Shown here piece after piece: positions 24,494-31,995 of a stretch of DNA of 64,000 nucleotides. Location of the stretch: positions 1 through 64,000 of the forward strand of contig JAFYRB010000087.1 of NCBI GenBank assembly GCA_017559615.1, given 5' to 3'. The notes under the pieces are model-generated. The model worked only from the letters and a program-made list of their open reading frames with translations. It had not been told where the DNA came from and did not search any database. How positions within the stretch are numbered: position 1 is the stretch's first letter; each line of letters opens with the position of its first letter. Made by a program: the position numbers and the translations under genes. This DNA comes from Alistipes sp. (GTDB taxonomy: Bacteria; Bacteroidota; Bacteroidia; Bacteroidales; Rikenellaceae).

Positions 24494-26968
24494 TTACTCT
24501 TCGTTTTTAATCTCTGTTGCACCATCGGTAGGCTCCTCCGCAACCTCCTCGGTAGGCTCCTCGGCACTCTCCTCCGTAGGCTCCTCTGCGGTCTCCTCCT
24601 CGTCGGACTTAACCTCGACCTCCTCCTCGCCTACAACAAGCGATACGGAGTAGATATCCTTACCCGAATAGTTCTTGATATCCTCGATTGTGACAGGCAC
24701 AACGGTAAACTTCTCGGCTGGCAAATCCTTATGCTGGAACGCAACGTAGCGCGCGATAGTCTGATTACGCATATTGATAACCGCCAACAACTGACCATCA
24801 ATCTTATCGCCATAGAGCGCCACGGCCTTGGCGTGAGTAGTCATATTCGCAGGGTTGATGCCACTCTCGATAAGCAACGAGTCGGCAAAGTCTCTAATCT
24901 CGCTACCCGAGAGTTTCATCTCATTGATACGCGCGAAGTCCAACATATCGACAAAGCCACTCTCCTTACCCTCGGTAGCGTTGTAGTATGCCATCTTAAG
25001 GCGCATATCCGCGAACTCACGCACAGCACGCTTGTAGTTGATACGTGGCTTGAGGCGTACCGCGAGGGTTGTATCCTGCTTTAGGGTGTTTACCATAGTG
25101 TCGATACGCGCATAATGCTCCGAGTCGAGGCCCTGGGCCAAGAGGTCGATATCGAAACTACGGAAGGCATCCTGCTTATCCTTCGACATCCACTCGAATG
25201 GTGATGCTACGACCTTAAGCAGCACATTACCAATAGCCTGCCAGATAACCTTACGCAGTGAGAACTCTGGAGAGGTGATATCGCCCGAGATAGGAAGCTC
25301 CACATCGATATGCTTCTCTCTGTCGGTAAGGACGTAGATACCTAACTTAACGGGGAGCTTATACTCCGCCTCGATACTCTTATCCTTATCGCCAACATTG
25401 AAGTTATATGTTCCGAGCTGGTTAACGCCGCTGAGCTTACCATTCGACACCTCGTTCTGCGAGCGGAAGGTAAGGTTACCCGACGTTACGGGGAAGGCTG
25501 TATAATGCTCCACATAGGTCGAAAGGCTCTGAATATCAACATTCGACAACGTTGCAAGAAGGCTCTGGTTGTAGAAATCATCGAGCGAGCCCTCCCACAT
25601 AATCATCGCCGTACCCTGCTTTGGAAGCTGGCAGCGGATTGTGAGCTTATTCTTATCGTCGAGCGTTAGGTTTTTGCTGCTGATTGAGAGGCCACGGACC
25701 TGATACTCAAAAGGTTCGTGCATCGTATTATCGGCATACAACACCTCGCCACCACGAAGGTTAAGATTGCCAATAACAAGGTCGAAATCAGCGAACGGAG
25801 CCTCGTCTTCAGAGGTTGTGATTGTCACACGCTCCTTAACATCATACATATCGTCGCCCAAAGCCTCCGCCGAGCTCTCCACCGAAATCTCTGGCTCGCC
25901 ATAGAAGAGCAGGTCGAAATTCGTCGTGCCATCCTTCTCCAAGCGGAACTGTGTAGAGTAGCCATCGGCAGTGAGTGAGCGAAGATGATATACCTGCTGC
26001 TCGACATTAAGTCTATCAAGCGACGCAGCAAGCGACTTAGCACTGAACAGGTTACCACCATCAGGACCAAGTACCGCCAAGTTCGAAGCCGAGATATCGC
26101 CCGTAATCTCCATTGCCAGAATCTCCATAACGTTACCCTCCAAGCGGCAATCTGCCGAGATAGCGCCATCGAGGCTCTGAAGGTTGACAACAGGCTTTAT
26201 ATAATTATAGGTATCAGCAATGTTGAAGCCCGCAATCGCGCCATCGAACAAGAAGTCGAGTGTCGAGCAATTTACGCTCAAATCGCCTTCGAGTGTTCCC
26301 GCCTCGTTGATGGTCATAGCGGCTGCAACCGTAGTCATAGCATCATCGAGGTAGAGGCGTGGCGTAGAGAGCGCCAATGCCGAGAGTCGCCACTCCTGCT
26401 CATGCTCCGTATCACAGTAAGCAACCTTACCCTCTTCCAACGAGATATTCTCGATAACAACATTCCAAGGCTCACCCGTAGACTCCTCAACCTCGTCGCT
26501 AACGTACGTTGTAACGAGATATTCAATCAACGAATCGAAATTAAAGGCCTCGGGGCTCTGCACCACCGCAACCTCTGGCTCACGAACCCAGAATCGCGAT
26601 ATGTGGATGGTGTTATCGAGCAACTCCATAAGCTCAATCTCCGCCTCCACACGTCCGAAACGCACAAACTCCGCAACGTCATCCGCCTCATACATAACGA
26701 GGTTATCGACACCAAGGCTACCCTCAAAGAGCTTGATAGAGAGGTTGTCCATCGTGATGTTACGTCCCGTAAGCTCCTTGGCGTGAGTCTCGACAAACTC
26801 CTCGACAATAGGGCCAAGCCATATTATGACCGAGGCTACGGCGAGGATTATCAGCGACAATAGCGCCAATAGTGTCACACATAGAATACGTCCAACACCC
26901 CACTTACGCTTTGGTGCTGGCGTCTGTGCATACTCCGTAGAGGTTATCTTCTGCTCGTCACTACGCAT
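24494..26968 (-). CDS. DUF748/AsmA-like envelope protein with an acidic repeat tail
   Basis: A protein of 824 residues with a basic N-terminus, one membrane helix at about 28-52 (LCVTLLALLSLIILAVASVI), then a long beta-rich region. VETHAKELTGRNITMDNL and the later ELPISGDITSPEFSL fit the DUF748/AsmA-like group, whose larger relatives bridge the periplasm and help lipid or protein transport to the outer membrane. The last 45 residues are acidic EEPTEE-type repeats encoded by a 24-bp tandem repeat. It starts 15 bases after the SDR gene, so it appears co-transcribed with the steroid-type genes. The functional link is unknown. Confidence 0.82.
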   Translation of the reverse strand: MRSDEQKITSTEYAQTPAPKRKWGVGRILCVTLLALLSLIILAVASVIIWLGPIVEEFVETHAKELTGRNITMDNLSIKLFEGSLGVDNLVMYEADDVAEFVRFGRVEAEIELMELLDNTIHISRFWVREPEVAVVQSPEAFNFDSLIEYLVTTYVSDEVEESTGEPWNVVIENISLEEGKVAYCDTEHEQEWRLSALALSTPRLYLDDAMTTVAAAMTINEAGTLEGDLSVNCSTLDFLFDGAIAGFNIADTYNYIKPVVNLQSLDGAISADCRLEGNVMEILAMEITGDISASNLAVLGPDGGNLFSAKSLAASLDRLNVEQQVYHLRSLTADGYSTQFRLEKDGTTNFDLLFYGEPEISVESSAEALGDDMYDVKERVTITTSEDEAPFADFDLVIGNLNLRGGEVLYADNTMHEPFEYQVRGLSISSKNLTLDDKNKLTIRCQLPKQGTAMIMWEGSLDDFYNQSLLATLSNVDIQSLSTYVEHYTAFPVTSGNLTFRSQNEVSNGKLSGVNQLGTYNFNVGDKDKSIEAEYKLPVKLGIYVLTDREKHIDVELPISGDITSPEFSLRKVIWQAIGNVLLKVVASPFEWMSKDKQDAFRSFDIDLLAQGLDSEHYARIDTMVNTLKQDTTLAVRLKPRINYKRAVREFADMRLKMAYYNATEGKESGFVDMLDFARINEMKLSGSEIRDFADSLLIESGINPANMTTHAKAVALYGDKIDGQLLAVINMRNQTIARYVAFQHKDLPAEKFTVVPVTIEDIKNYSGKDIYSVSLVVGEEEVEVKSDEEETAEEPTEESAEEPTEEVAEEPTDGATEIKNEE
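24526..24597 (-). repeat. Three tandem 24-bp repeats in the DUF748 coding end
   Basis: Units at 24526-24549, 24550-24573 and 24574-24597 keep a GTAGGCTCCTC core and encode the acidic EEPTEE-type tail. Whole-codon units mean copy-number changes would stay in frame. Confidence 0.8.
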
Positions 26969-26983
26969 ATAGATTCTTTTTTA

Positions 26984-27799
26984 TTATTTCTGCCACTTCA
27001 TCGTAAAGTTTCGCAATGGGCGGATAAGGAAGCCCGGCAAGTAGCTACAGATAGGTATCAACAAACGGAACCACCAATCTGGCACCACCACTTTACGTCC
27101 CTTGAACATCGCCCTAAGGCCACGACGTGCGCAACTCTTTGGAGTCATCAACGCACCTATCTTCACGCCAAAACGCTGCAACTTCTTCGACAAGCCGTAC
27201 AAATCTGTCGCAATACCTGCAGGGCAGATAGCCGTAGCCGTAACGCCCGTGCCACGAAGTTCCTTGGCAAATGCCTCGGTAAAACTCTTAACATAGGCCT
27301 TCGAGGCGCTATATGATGCCAAACCTGGGAATGGCATCCAGATTGAGTATGACGACATATTGAGCAACTTACCCTTACCGCGCTTAATCATATCCTCGCC
27401 ATACAAGCGACACATCGTGGTAAGCGTTAAGTCGTGCAACAGGATGATACGCTCGAGGCGCTCCACAGGAGTATTCAAGATATCGCAGAACGAGAACATA
27501 CCCGCATTGTTGATAACAACGTCAAAGATATAACCCTCCGCAACGCTCCACGCGTGAAGCTCACGTGCTGCCGATGCCGTAGCCAAGTCCATAACCTTGG
27601 CATCGCAACGCACCTTATGCTGCTCCGAGATTACCACAGCCTCGGTCTTCACCTCCTCCAAGATGTCAACCATCAAGAGGTTATATCCCAACGCTGCCAA
27701 CTGCTCGGCATACTGACGGCCGATGCCCAGCGCCGCGCCTGTGACCAATGCCCACGCCTTACCACGTGGCACCTCACCCAAATTACGACGACAACACAT
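26984..27799 (-). CDS. Short-chain dehydrogenase/reductase, candidate 3-hydroxysteroid dehydrogenase
   Basis: A protein of 271 residues. TGAALGIG (20-27) is the cofactor loop, Asp45 ends the second strand (favouring NAD(H)), and NNAG is at 97-100. The catalytic Ser150, Tyr163 and Lys167 lie in YSASK context. The C-terminal 40 residues are hydrophobic and basic, suggesting membrane association. SDRs oxidise or reduce hydroxyl/keto groups on many substrates. The hydroxysteroid role is inferred from its place three bases after the Old Yellow Enzyme gene and near the 5-alpha-reductase gene. A fatty-acid or other ketone substrate is the alternative. Confidence 0.85.
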   Translation of the reverse strand: MCCRRNLGEVPRGKAWALVTGAALGIGRQYAEQLAALGYNLLMVDILEEVKTEAVVISEQHKVRCDAKVMDLATASAARELHAWSVAEGYIFDVVINNAGMFSFCDILNTPVERLERIILLHDLTLTTMCRLYGEDMIKRGKGKLLNMSSYSIWMPFPGLASYSASKAYVKSFTEAFAKELRGTGVTATAICPAGIATDLYGLSKKLQRFGVKIGALMTPKSCARRGLRAMFKGRKVVVPDWWFRLLIPICSYLPGFLIRPLRNFTMKWQK

Positions 27800-27802
27800 A
27801 GC

Positions 27803-29050
27803 CTACTTAATTTTGTTAATCTCCTTCCACAAGCGCTCTGGGATATGCTCCGTGCAGTTGTGGCAGCACTGCATATCTACCGAGTACATACGTGCCATAC
27901 AGTAGTCGCGGTGGTCACAGCCACTACGTGTCGACATATCGCCCGCCTGAAGTTTATTCACAAACGCTGGGTCGTTAACCAAGGCACGCGCCATCTGCAC
28001 AAGCTCAAAGCCCTCGTCCAACACCTTCTCGATACCCTCGCGTGATACCAAGCCTCCGACGTAAACCAATGGACCCTTCAACGCCTCGCGGAACTTCTTT
28101 GCATTCTCCAAGAAGTAGCACTCCTCGAAGTCATACTGCTTGATGAGCCACTGACCAAAGAGCGACACGACAATCTTCTGCAACCACTCGTTCCAGCCCA
28201 TATAGTAACCCATAGTCTTTGTTGGGATACGGCCACGCATAACAGCCATAGGAGCCTTCGACACGAAACCTGACGAGAGTACGATGCCATCTACGCCGAA
28301 TGTCTCAATCTGCTTTGCAATCTCGATAGACTCTGGAATCTGGATACCGCGCTTGAAGCCATCCTCCATATTATGCTTCACCAACACGCCCATACCGCGC
28401 TTACGTGCAGCCTCACAAACCTCCTCCAAGCAGTGGTTCATAAAGCGCATACGATTCTCCAACGAGCCACCATACTCATCGCGGCGATGGTTGGTATATG
28501 GCGAGAGGAACTGCGAGATGAGATATCCGTGTCCTGCGTGAACCTCCACAGAGTCGAAACCTGCGTTATATGCCGTCTCCACAGCCTTACCGAAGTCCTT
28601 GGCAAACTCAATAATCTCACTCTTACGCATACGGCGATGGAACGTTGGCGAGTAGAGGTTGAAGCCATTAGATGCCGATACAGGGAAACTGCCAGCAGTA
28701 GACCAGTGAGTCATATTTCCGCAATGGCCAAGCTGAATACCTACGGCAGCACCCTCGGCGTGAACGGCATCGGTAAGGTCACGAAGCTGTGGCACAATCT
28801 CATCACGAAGCCACAACTGCTTGTTGAATGAGATACCGCTGCGGTTGATAGAGGCGTAGGCTACGGTAGTCATACCTACACCACCACGAGCAACGCTAAC
28901 GTGATAATCCTTAAGAGCCTGTGTAGGAGCGAAATCCTTACCCATTGACTCGAACGCTGCCGAACGTATTACACGGTTGCGAAGCGTAACGCTTCCAAGT
29001 TTATAGGGTGTAAAAAGTTTAGATTCCTGAAGTCTCTTCTTTTCGTCCAT
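27803..29050 (-). CDS. Old Yellow Enzyme family FMN reductase, candidate 5-beta-reductase
   Basis: A protein of 415 residues from the ATG at 29050 (a TTG three codons upstream is less likely). The FMN-binding TIM barrel is seen in LGSVTLRNRVIRSA, IQLGHCG, HAGHGYLISQFLSP and DEYGGSLENRMRF. Unlike BaiCD-type enzymes it lacks the large FAD/NADH domain. A cysteine-rich tail (CDHRDYC and CCHNC near residue 400) may bind a metal or Fe-S centre. The family reduces activated C=C bonds, including 3-oxo-4-ene steroids. It lies 30 bases after the 5-alpha-reductase gene, and the SDR gene follows three bases later. Confidence 0.88.
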   Translation of the reverse strand: MDEKKRLQESKLFTPYKLGSVTLRNRVIRSAAFESMGKDFAPTQALKDYHVSVARGGVGMTTVAYASINRSGISFNKQLWLRDEIVPQLRDLTDAVHAEGAAVGIQLGHCGNMTHWSTAGSFPVSASNGFNLYSPTFHRRMRKSEIIEFAKDFGKAVETAYNAGFDSVEVHAGHGYLISQFLSPYTNHRRDEYGGSLENRMRFMNHCLEEVCEAARKRGMGVLVKHNMEDGFKRGIQIPESIEIAKQIETFGVDGIVLSSGFVSKAPMAVMRGRIPTKTMGYYMGWNEWLQKIVVSLFGQWLIKQYDFEECYFLENAKKFREALKGPLVYVGGLVSREGIEKVLDEGFELVQMARALVNDPAFVNKLQAGDMSTRSGCDHRDYCMARMYSVDMQCCHNCTEHIPERLWKEINKIK

Positions 29051-29080
29051 ATCTTTCAAAAGTTTGTGTCTGTTAATTGA

Positions 29081-29863
29081 TTACCAAATAAATGGTATGA
29101 TTCTCTTGCGCTTGAGCGAGGTGAACTCCTCACCAAACTCACGCTCATAGCGCTTATACAACGATGCCGAGCGAGGGCCGAGGTTTGCGAAGGTCCACAT
29201 CGCAAAGACAACACCTGCCCACGACCACGATGCGATAGCGAAACCTACCCACTCCATAAACTCACCGAAGTAGTTGGCCGACGAGACGTACTTGAACATA
29301 CCACCCTTTGGGATGTAGTGCTTCGTGTCGCCTGGCTTGCGGAGATGGCGAATCACATAGTCCGAGTGGAGGTTTGTGATAAAACCAAAGAGGAACACCG
29401 CAATGCCGATATAGATGTATGGCTTCGACATCCAGCCATCGTAGTAACCCATCTGTGGAGCGTAATAGAAAATCCAGCCACCCTGCATAACAGCATTTAG
29501 GGTGTTGAACAACGCACCCATAGCAACAATACCTACGGGCATCTTCGAGTTACCACGCATAAGCATCGGGAAGATGAACGAGCGCTGGAAGTAGTGCAAC
29601 TCAAAGATTAGAAACAACACCAACGGAGCCGCCTCCATAGCGTAATCGGACATAGCCCATAGTGCCGCCATAGCGAAGAACACCGGACACTCCATAATCA
29701 CCCAGCCCACCTTATTTGGAACAGGAAAGCCGAACTTCGGATTAAAGAGATAGCCATATCCCGCCTCCACGAAGAAGAGCGCGACGAAGACAAATACCGC
29801 CACGATAGCCATAGCCACCAAGAAGCTATTGTAACACTCCAATGAAATAAGTTCCGAGAACAT
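29081..29863 (-). CDS. Steroid 5-alpha-reductase family membrane protein
   Basis: A protein of 260 residues with six or seven membrane segments. The C-terminal third holds the family signature: SSANYFGEFMEWVGFAIA, WTFANLGPRS and the terminal KRKRIIPFIW, like the RKILIPF end of vertebrate SRD5A1. The family reduces the delta-4 bond of 3-oxo-4-ene steroids to the 5-alpha form with NADPH. Homologues in gut Bacteroidales act in iso-allo-lithocholate formation. It is the first gene of its operon, behind a promoter whose spacer holds ten A/T pairs in a row. A fatty-acyl or enoyl substrate cannot be excluded. Confidence 0.9.
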   Translation of the reverse strand: MFSELISLECYNSFLVAMAIVAVFVFVALFFVEAGYGYLFNPKFGFPVPNKVGWVIMECPVFFAMAALWAMSDYAMEAAPLVLFLIFELHYFQRSFIFPMLMRGNSKMPVGIVAMGALFNTLNAVMQGGWIFYYAPQMGYYDGWMSKPYIYIGIAVFLFGFITNLHSDYVIRHLRKPGDTKHYIPKGGMFKYVSSANYFGEFMEWVGFAIASWSWAGVVFAMWTFANLGPRSASLYKRYEREFGEEFTSLKRKRIIPFIW

Positions 29864-29918
29864 AGTAACTTTATGGTTTTTTCATTTATAACTTCACACA
29901 TCTACTTTACCCCTCCAC

Positions 29919-29932
29919 CACACTTTAGTGTG
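29919..29932. promoter_or_regulatory. Palindrome CACACT-TT-AGTGTG in the 5-alpha-reductase leader
   Basis: Six-base arms, perfect, centred about 20 bases downstream of the expected transcription start. It fits a repressor site or a small leader stem. Confidence 0.45.
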
Positions 29933-29951
29933 ATTATGAGAAATAATCGGA

Positions 29952-29983
29952 CAAAGGTACAAAAAAAAAACTAAATTACACAA
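29952..29983 (-). promoter_or_regulatory. Promoter of the 5-alpha-reductase operon with a ten-base homopolymer spacer
   Basis: TTG (complement of 29981-29983), a 21-base spacer, TACCTTTG (complement of 29952-29959). The spacer contains T10 on the - strand (29961-29970). It is two bases longer than the common 19, so loss of two bases would restore ideal spacing. Confidence 0.7.
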
Positions 29984-30044
29984 AATATCATCAATAATGC
30001 GAGCCATAAGATAAAATCGTCAGTCACACTCCTATCAGCACAAA

Positions 30045-30082
30045 CAAAAGAGGCGACGACGGAACACTCCATCATCGCCTCT
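30045..30082 (-). terminator. Terminator of the hut operon
   Basis: AGAGGCGACGA (30049-30059) pairs with TCATCGCCTCT (30072-30082) with one mismatch. On the - strand TTTTG follows. Confidence 0.8.
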
Positions 30083-30109
30083 ATGTGAGGTAGTAAAATA
30101 GGCCAAGGT

Positions 30110-30742
30110 CTACTCCACGTAGTATGCCTTCGAAGCATCACGCTCTGGGGCTACGGGAATCTCCTGCGCAGGATAGCCAAAGGCGATACCCACCAAAAGT
30201 TTATAACCCTCAGGCAACTGCAAACGCTCCAAATATGGCTTTGCCGCCTCGCAATTCATAACGGGAACTACGCTACCCAAGCAGCACGAGCCAATGCCCA
30301 TACTCCACGCCTCGAGCATCATATTCTGTGACAAAAGACCGCAGTCATACTCGCCACTATAACTCTCCTCGGGACACGCTACGAACGCCACAGTAGGAGC
30401 ATTACGGAAGATATTGCGGAAGCCTGGCTGCTCGGCAATCTTTGGATTCTGCGCAACAGCAATAGCCGTAACACCGTCGATAAACTCCTTATTATCAACT
30501 ACTCGCACTGCCCACGTCTGCAAGTTCATAGCACTTGGCGCATAGATACCTGCCTCCAAGACCTTTGCCATCTGCTCTCTGCATACTGGCTCCTCCTTGT
30601 AGTCGCGAATCGAGCGACGAGTCATAATAACCTCCTTCACAGCCTCCTCCTTCGAGCAAGCCTCGCCGCAGTTCTCACCGCAGCATCCCACCATTGTCAT
30701 AGCCATAAGCACTACTGCCAAAGATTTCAAATACTTCTTCAT
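30110..30742 (-). CDS. Nitroreductase-family lipoprotein
   Basis: A protein of 210 residues. The signal peptide ends in MVGC (Cys20), followed by a Cys/Glu-rich stretch (CGENCGEAC). The rest is a nitroreductase fold: MTRRSIRDYKEEPV (FMN phosphate contacts), AGIYAPSAMNLQTW, and MGIGSCCLGSV. Family members reduce nitro groups, flavins or quinones with NAD(P)H in the cytoplasm, so a lipid-anchored exported form is unusual and its electron donor is unclear. It is the last gene of the hut operon, 11 bases after hutI. Confidence 0.87.
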   Translation of the reverse strand: MKKYLKSLAVVLMAMTMVGCCGENCGEACSKEEAVKEVIMTRRSIRDYKEEPVCREQMAKVLEAGIYAPSAMNLQTWAVRVVDNKEFIDGVTAIAVAQNPKIAEQPGFRNIFRNAPTVAFVACPEESYSGEYDCGLLSQNMMLEAWSMGIGSCCLGSVVPVMNCEAAKPYLERLQLPEGYKLLVGIAFGYPAQEIPVAPERDASKAYYVE

Positions 30743-30753
30743 AGCCTAAAAAT

Positions 30754-31995
30754 TTAAATGTTTACTGGTGCGCCCTTGAGTACAACCTTTCGAATCACAG
30801 GGGTCTGGTGCGCATAAGGAAGATATGCCAACGATGGAAGCGGCTTGGTGATGTAGAAGTTCGCCACCTTACCACGTGTAATCGAGCCATAATCCTTGCT
30901 CTCGCCCATTGCCGCCGCAGAGTTCATAGTAGCAGCATTGAGAGCCTCGGCAGGTGTCATCTTCATCTTGATAGATGCCAACGACACCACGAAACGCATA
31001 TTACCCGAAGGCGCTGTACCAGGGTTGAAATCCGAAGCCAACGCAACGGCCAAACCAGCGTCAATCATCTTACGTGCAGGAGGATAGGTAATGCCGAGGA
31101 AGAAGGCACAACCAGGCAACATCGTAGGCATAGTCTCGGTGCCACGCAACGCCTCGACCTGTTCGTCACCCATACTCTCAAGATGGTCAACAGACAAGGC
31201 CTTATGCTCAACGCCAACCTCAACGCCACCCGATACGGCCAACTCATTGGCGTGAATCTTCGCACGAAGACCATACTCCGCACCTCTCTTCATAATCTTC
31301 GCGGTCTCCTCAACCGTGAAGAAACCCTTATCGCAGAATACATCAACAAAATCTGCGAGGCCCTCCGCAGCAACGGCAGGAATCATATCGTTGCAGACGT
31401 GGTCTACATACTCCGCCTGACGGCCCTTATATGCACGACCTACGGCGTGTGCGCCAAGGAACGTAGCACGTACCGCAACAGGCGATGTCTCGCGGATACG
31501 CTTGATGACACGCAAAATCTTAAGCTCATCCTCCAACGTAAGGCCATAGCCCGACTTTATCTCCACAAGGCCCGTACCCATCGCGATAATCTCGTTGATG
31601 CGCTCCATAGCCTGGCGATAAAGCTCATCCTCCGAGGTGTCGTGAAGGCGGTCCGCAGAGTTTAGGATACCACCGCCACGCTTGGCAATCTCCTCGTACG
31701 AGAGACCATTAATCTTATCGAGGAACTCCTGCTCGCGGCTACCAGCATAGACTATATGTGTATGAGAGTCGCAGAACGAAGGGAAGAGCCAGCCACCCTC
31801 GGCATCGAGGATTTCGCAATCCTCGACGCTGGGTAGCGTTTCCATAGTTCCGTAATCCTTAATACGCTCACCATCAGTAAGCAACCACGCATTCTCAAGA
31901 GTGGCAATTTCGGCCATTGCCTTACCCTCGACCTTCACACGGCCACTCTCGTCGATACCTACGAGCGTACCGATGTTTTTAACGAGCAAGTTCAT
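30754..31995 (-). CDS. hutI: Imidazolonepropionase
   Basis: A protein of 413 residues of the amidohydrolase fold. CDSHTHIVYAGSREQEF gives the metal ligands and the substrate segment, and the active-site Asp lies in ALASDFNPGTAPS. It opens the ring of 4-imidazolone-5-propanoate to N-formimino-L-glutamate. Its start overlaps the hutH end by 17 bases, which indicates translational coupling. Confidence 0.97.
   Translation of the reverse strand: MNLLVKNIGTLVGIDESGRVKVEGKAMAEIATLENAWLLTDGERIKDYGTMETLPSVEDCEILDAEGGWLFPSFCDSHTHIVYAGSREQEFLDKINGLSYEEIAKRGGGILNSADRLHDTSEDELYRQAMERINEIIAMGTGLVEIKSGYGLTLEDELKILRVIKRIRETSPVAVRATFLGAHAVGRAYKGRQAEYVDHVCNDMIPAVAAEGLADFVDVFCDKGFFTVEETAKIMKRGAEYGLRAKIHANELAVSGGVEVGVEHKALSVDHLESMGDEQVEALRGTETMPTMLPGCAFFLGITYPPARKMIDAGLAVALASDFNPGTAPSGNMRFVVSLASIKMKMTPAEALNAATMNSAAAMGESKDYGSITRGKVANFYITKPLPSLAYLPYAHQTPVIRKVVLKGAPVNI

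Noticed and set aside
26984..29863. A complete bile-acid 7-alpha-dehydroxylation (bai) operon
   Set aside because: BaiB, BaiF, BaiE and BaiG counterparts are absent, and the OYE protein lacks the large FAD/NADH domain of BaiCD and BaiH. Only A-ring redox chemistry can be supported.
30808..31665. Long + strand open frame antisense to hutI, with similar ones antisense to hutH/hutU (32492-33790), uvrA (43627-44679) and lepB (45427-46593)
   Set aside because: These are shadows created by the codon bias of the real genes. Their translations lack domains and are rich in His, Arg and Leu.
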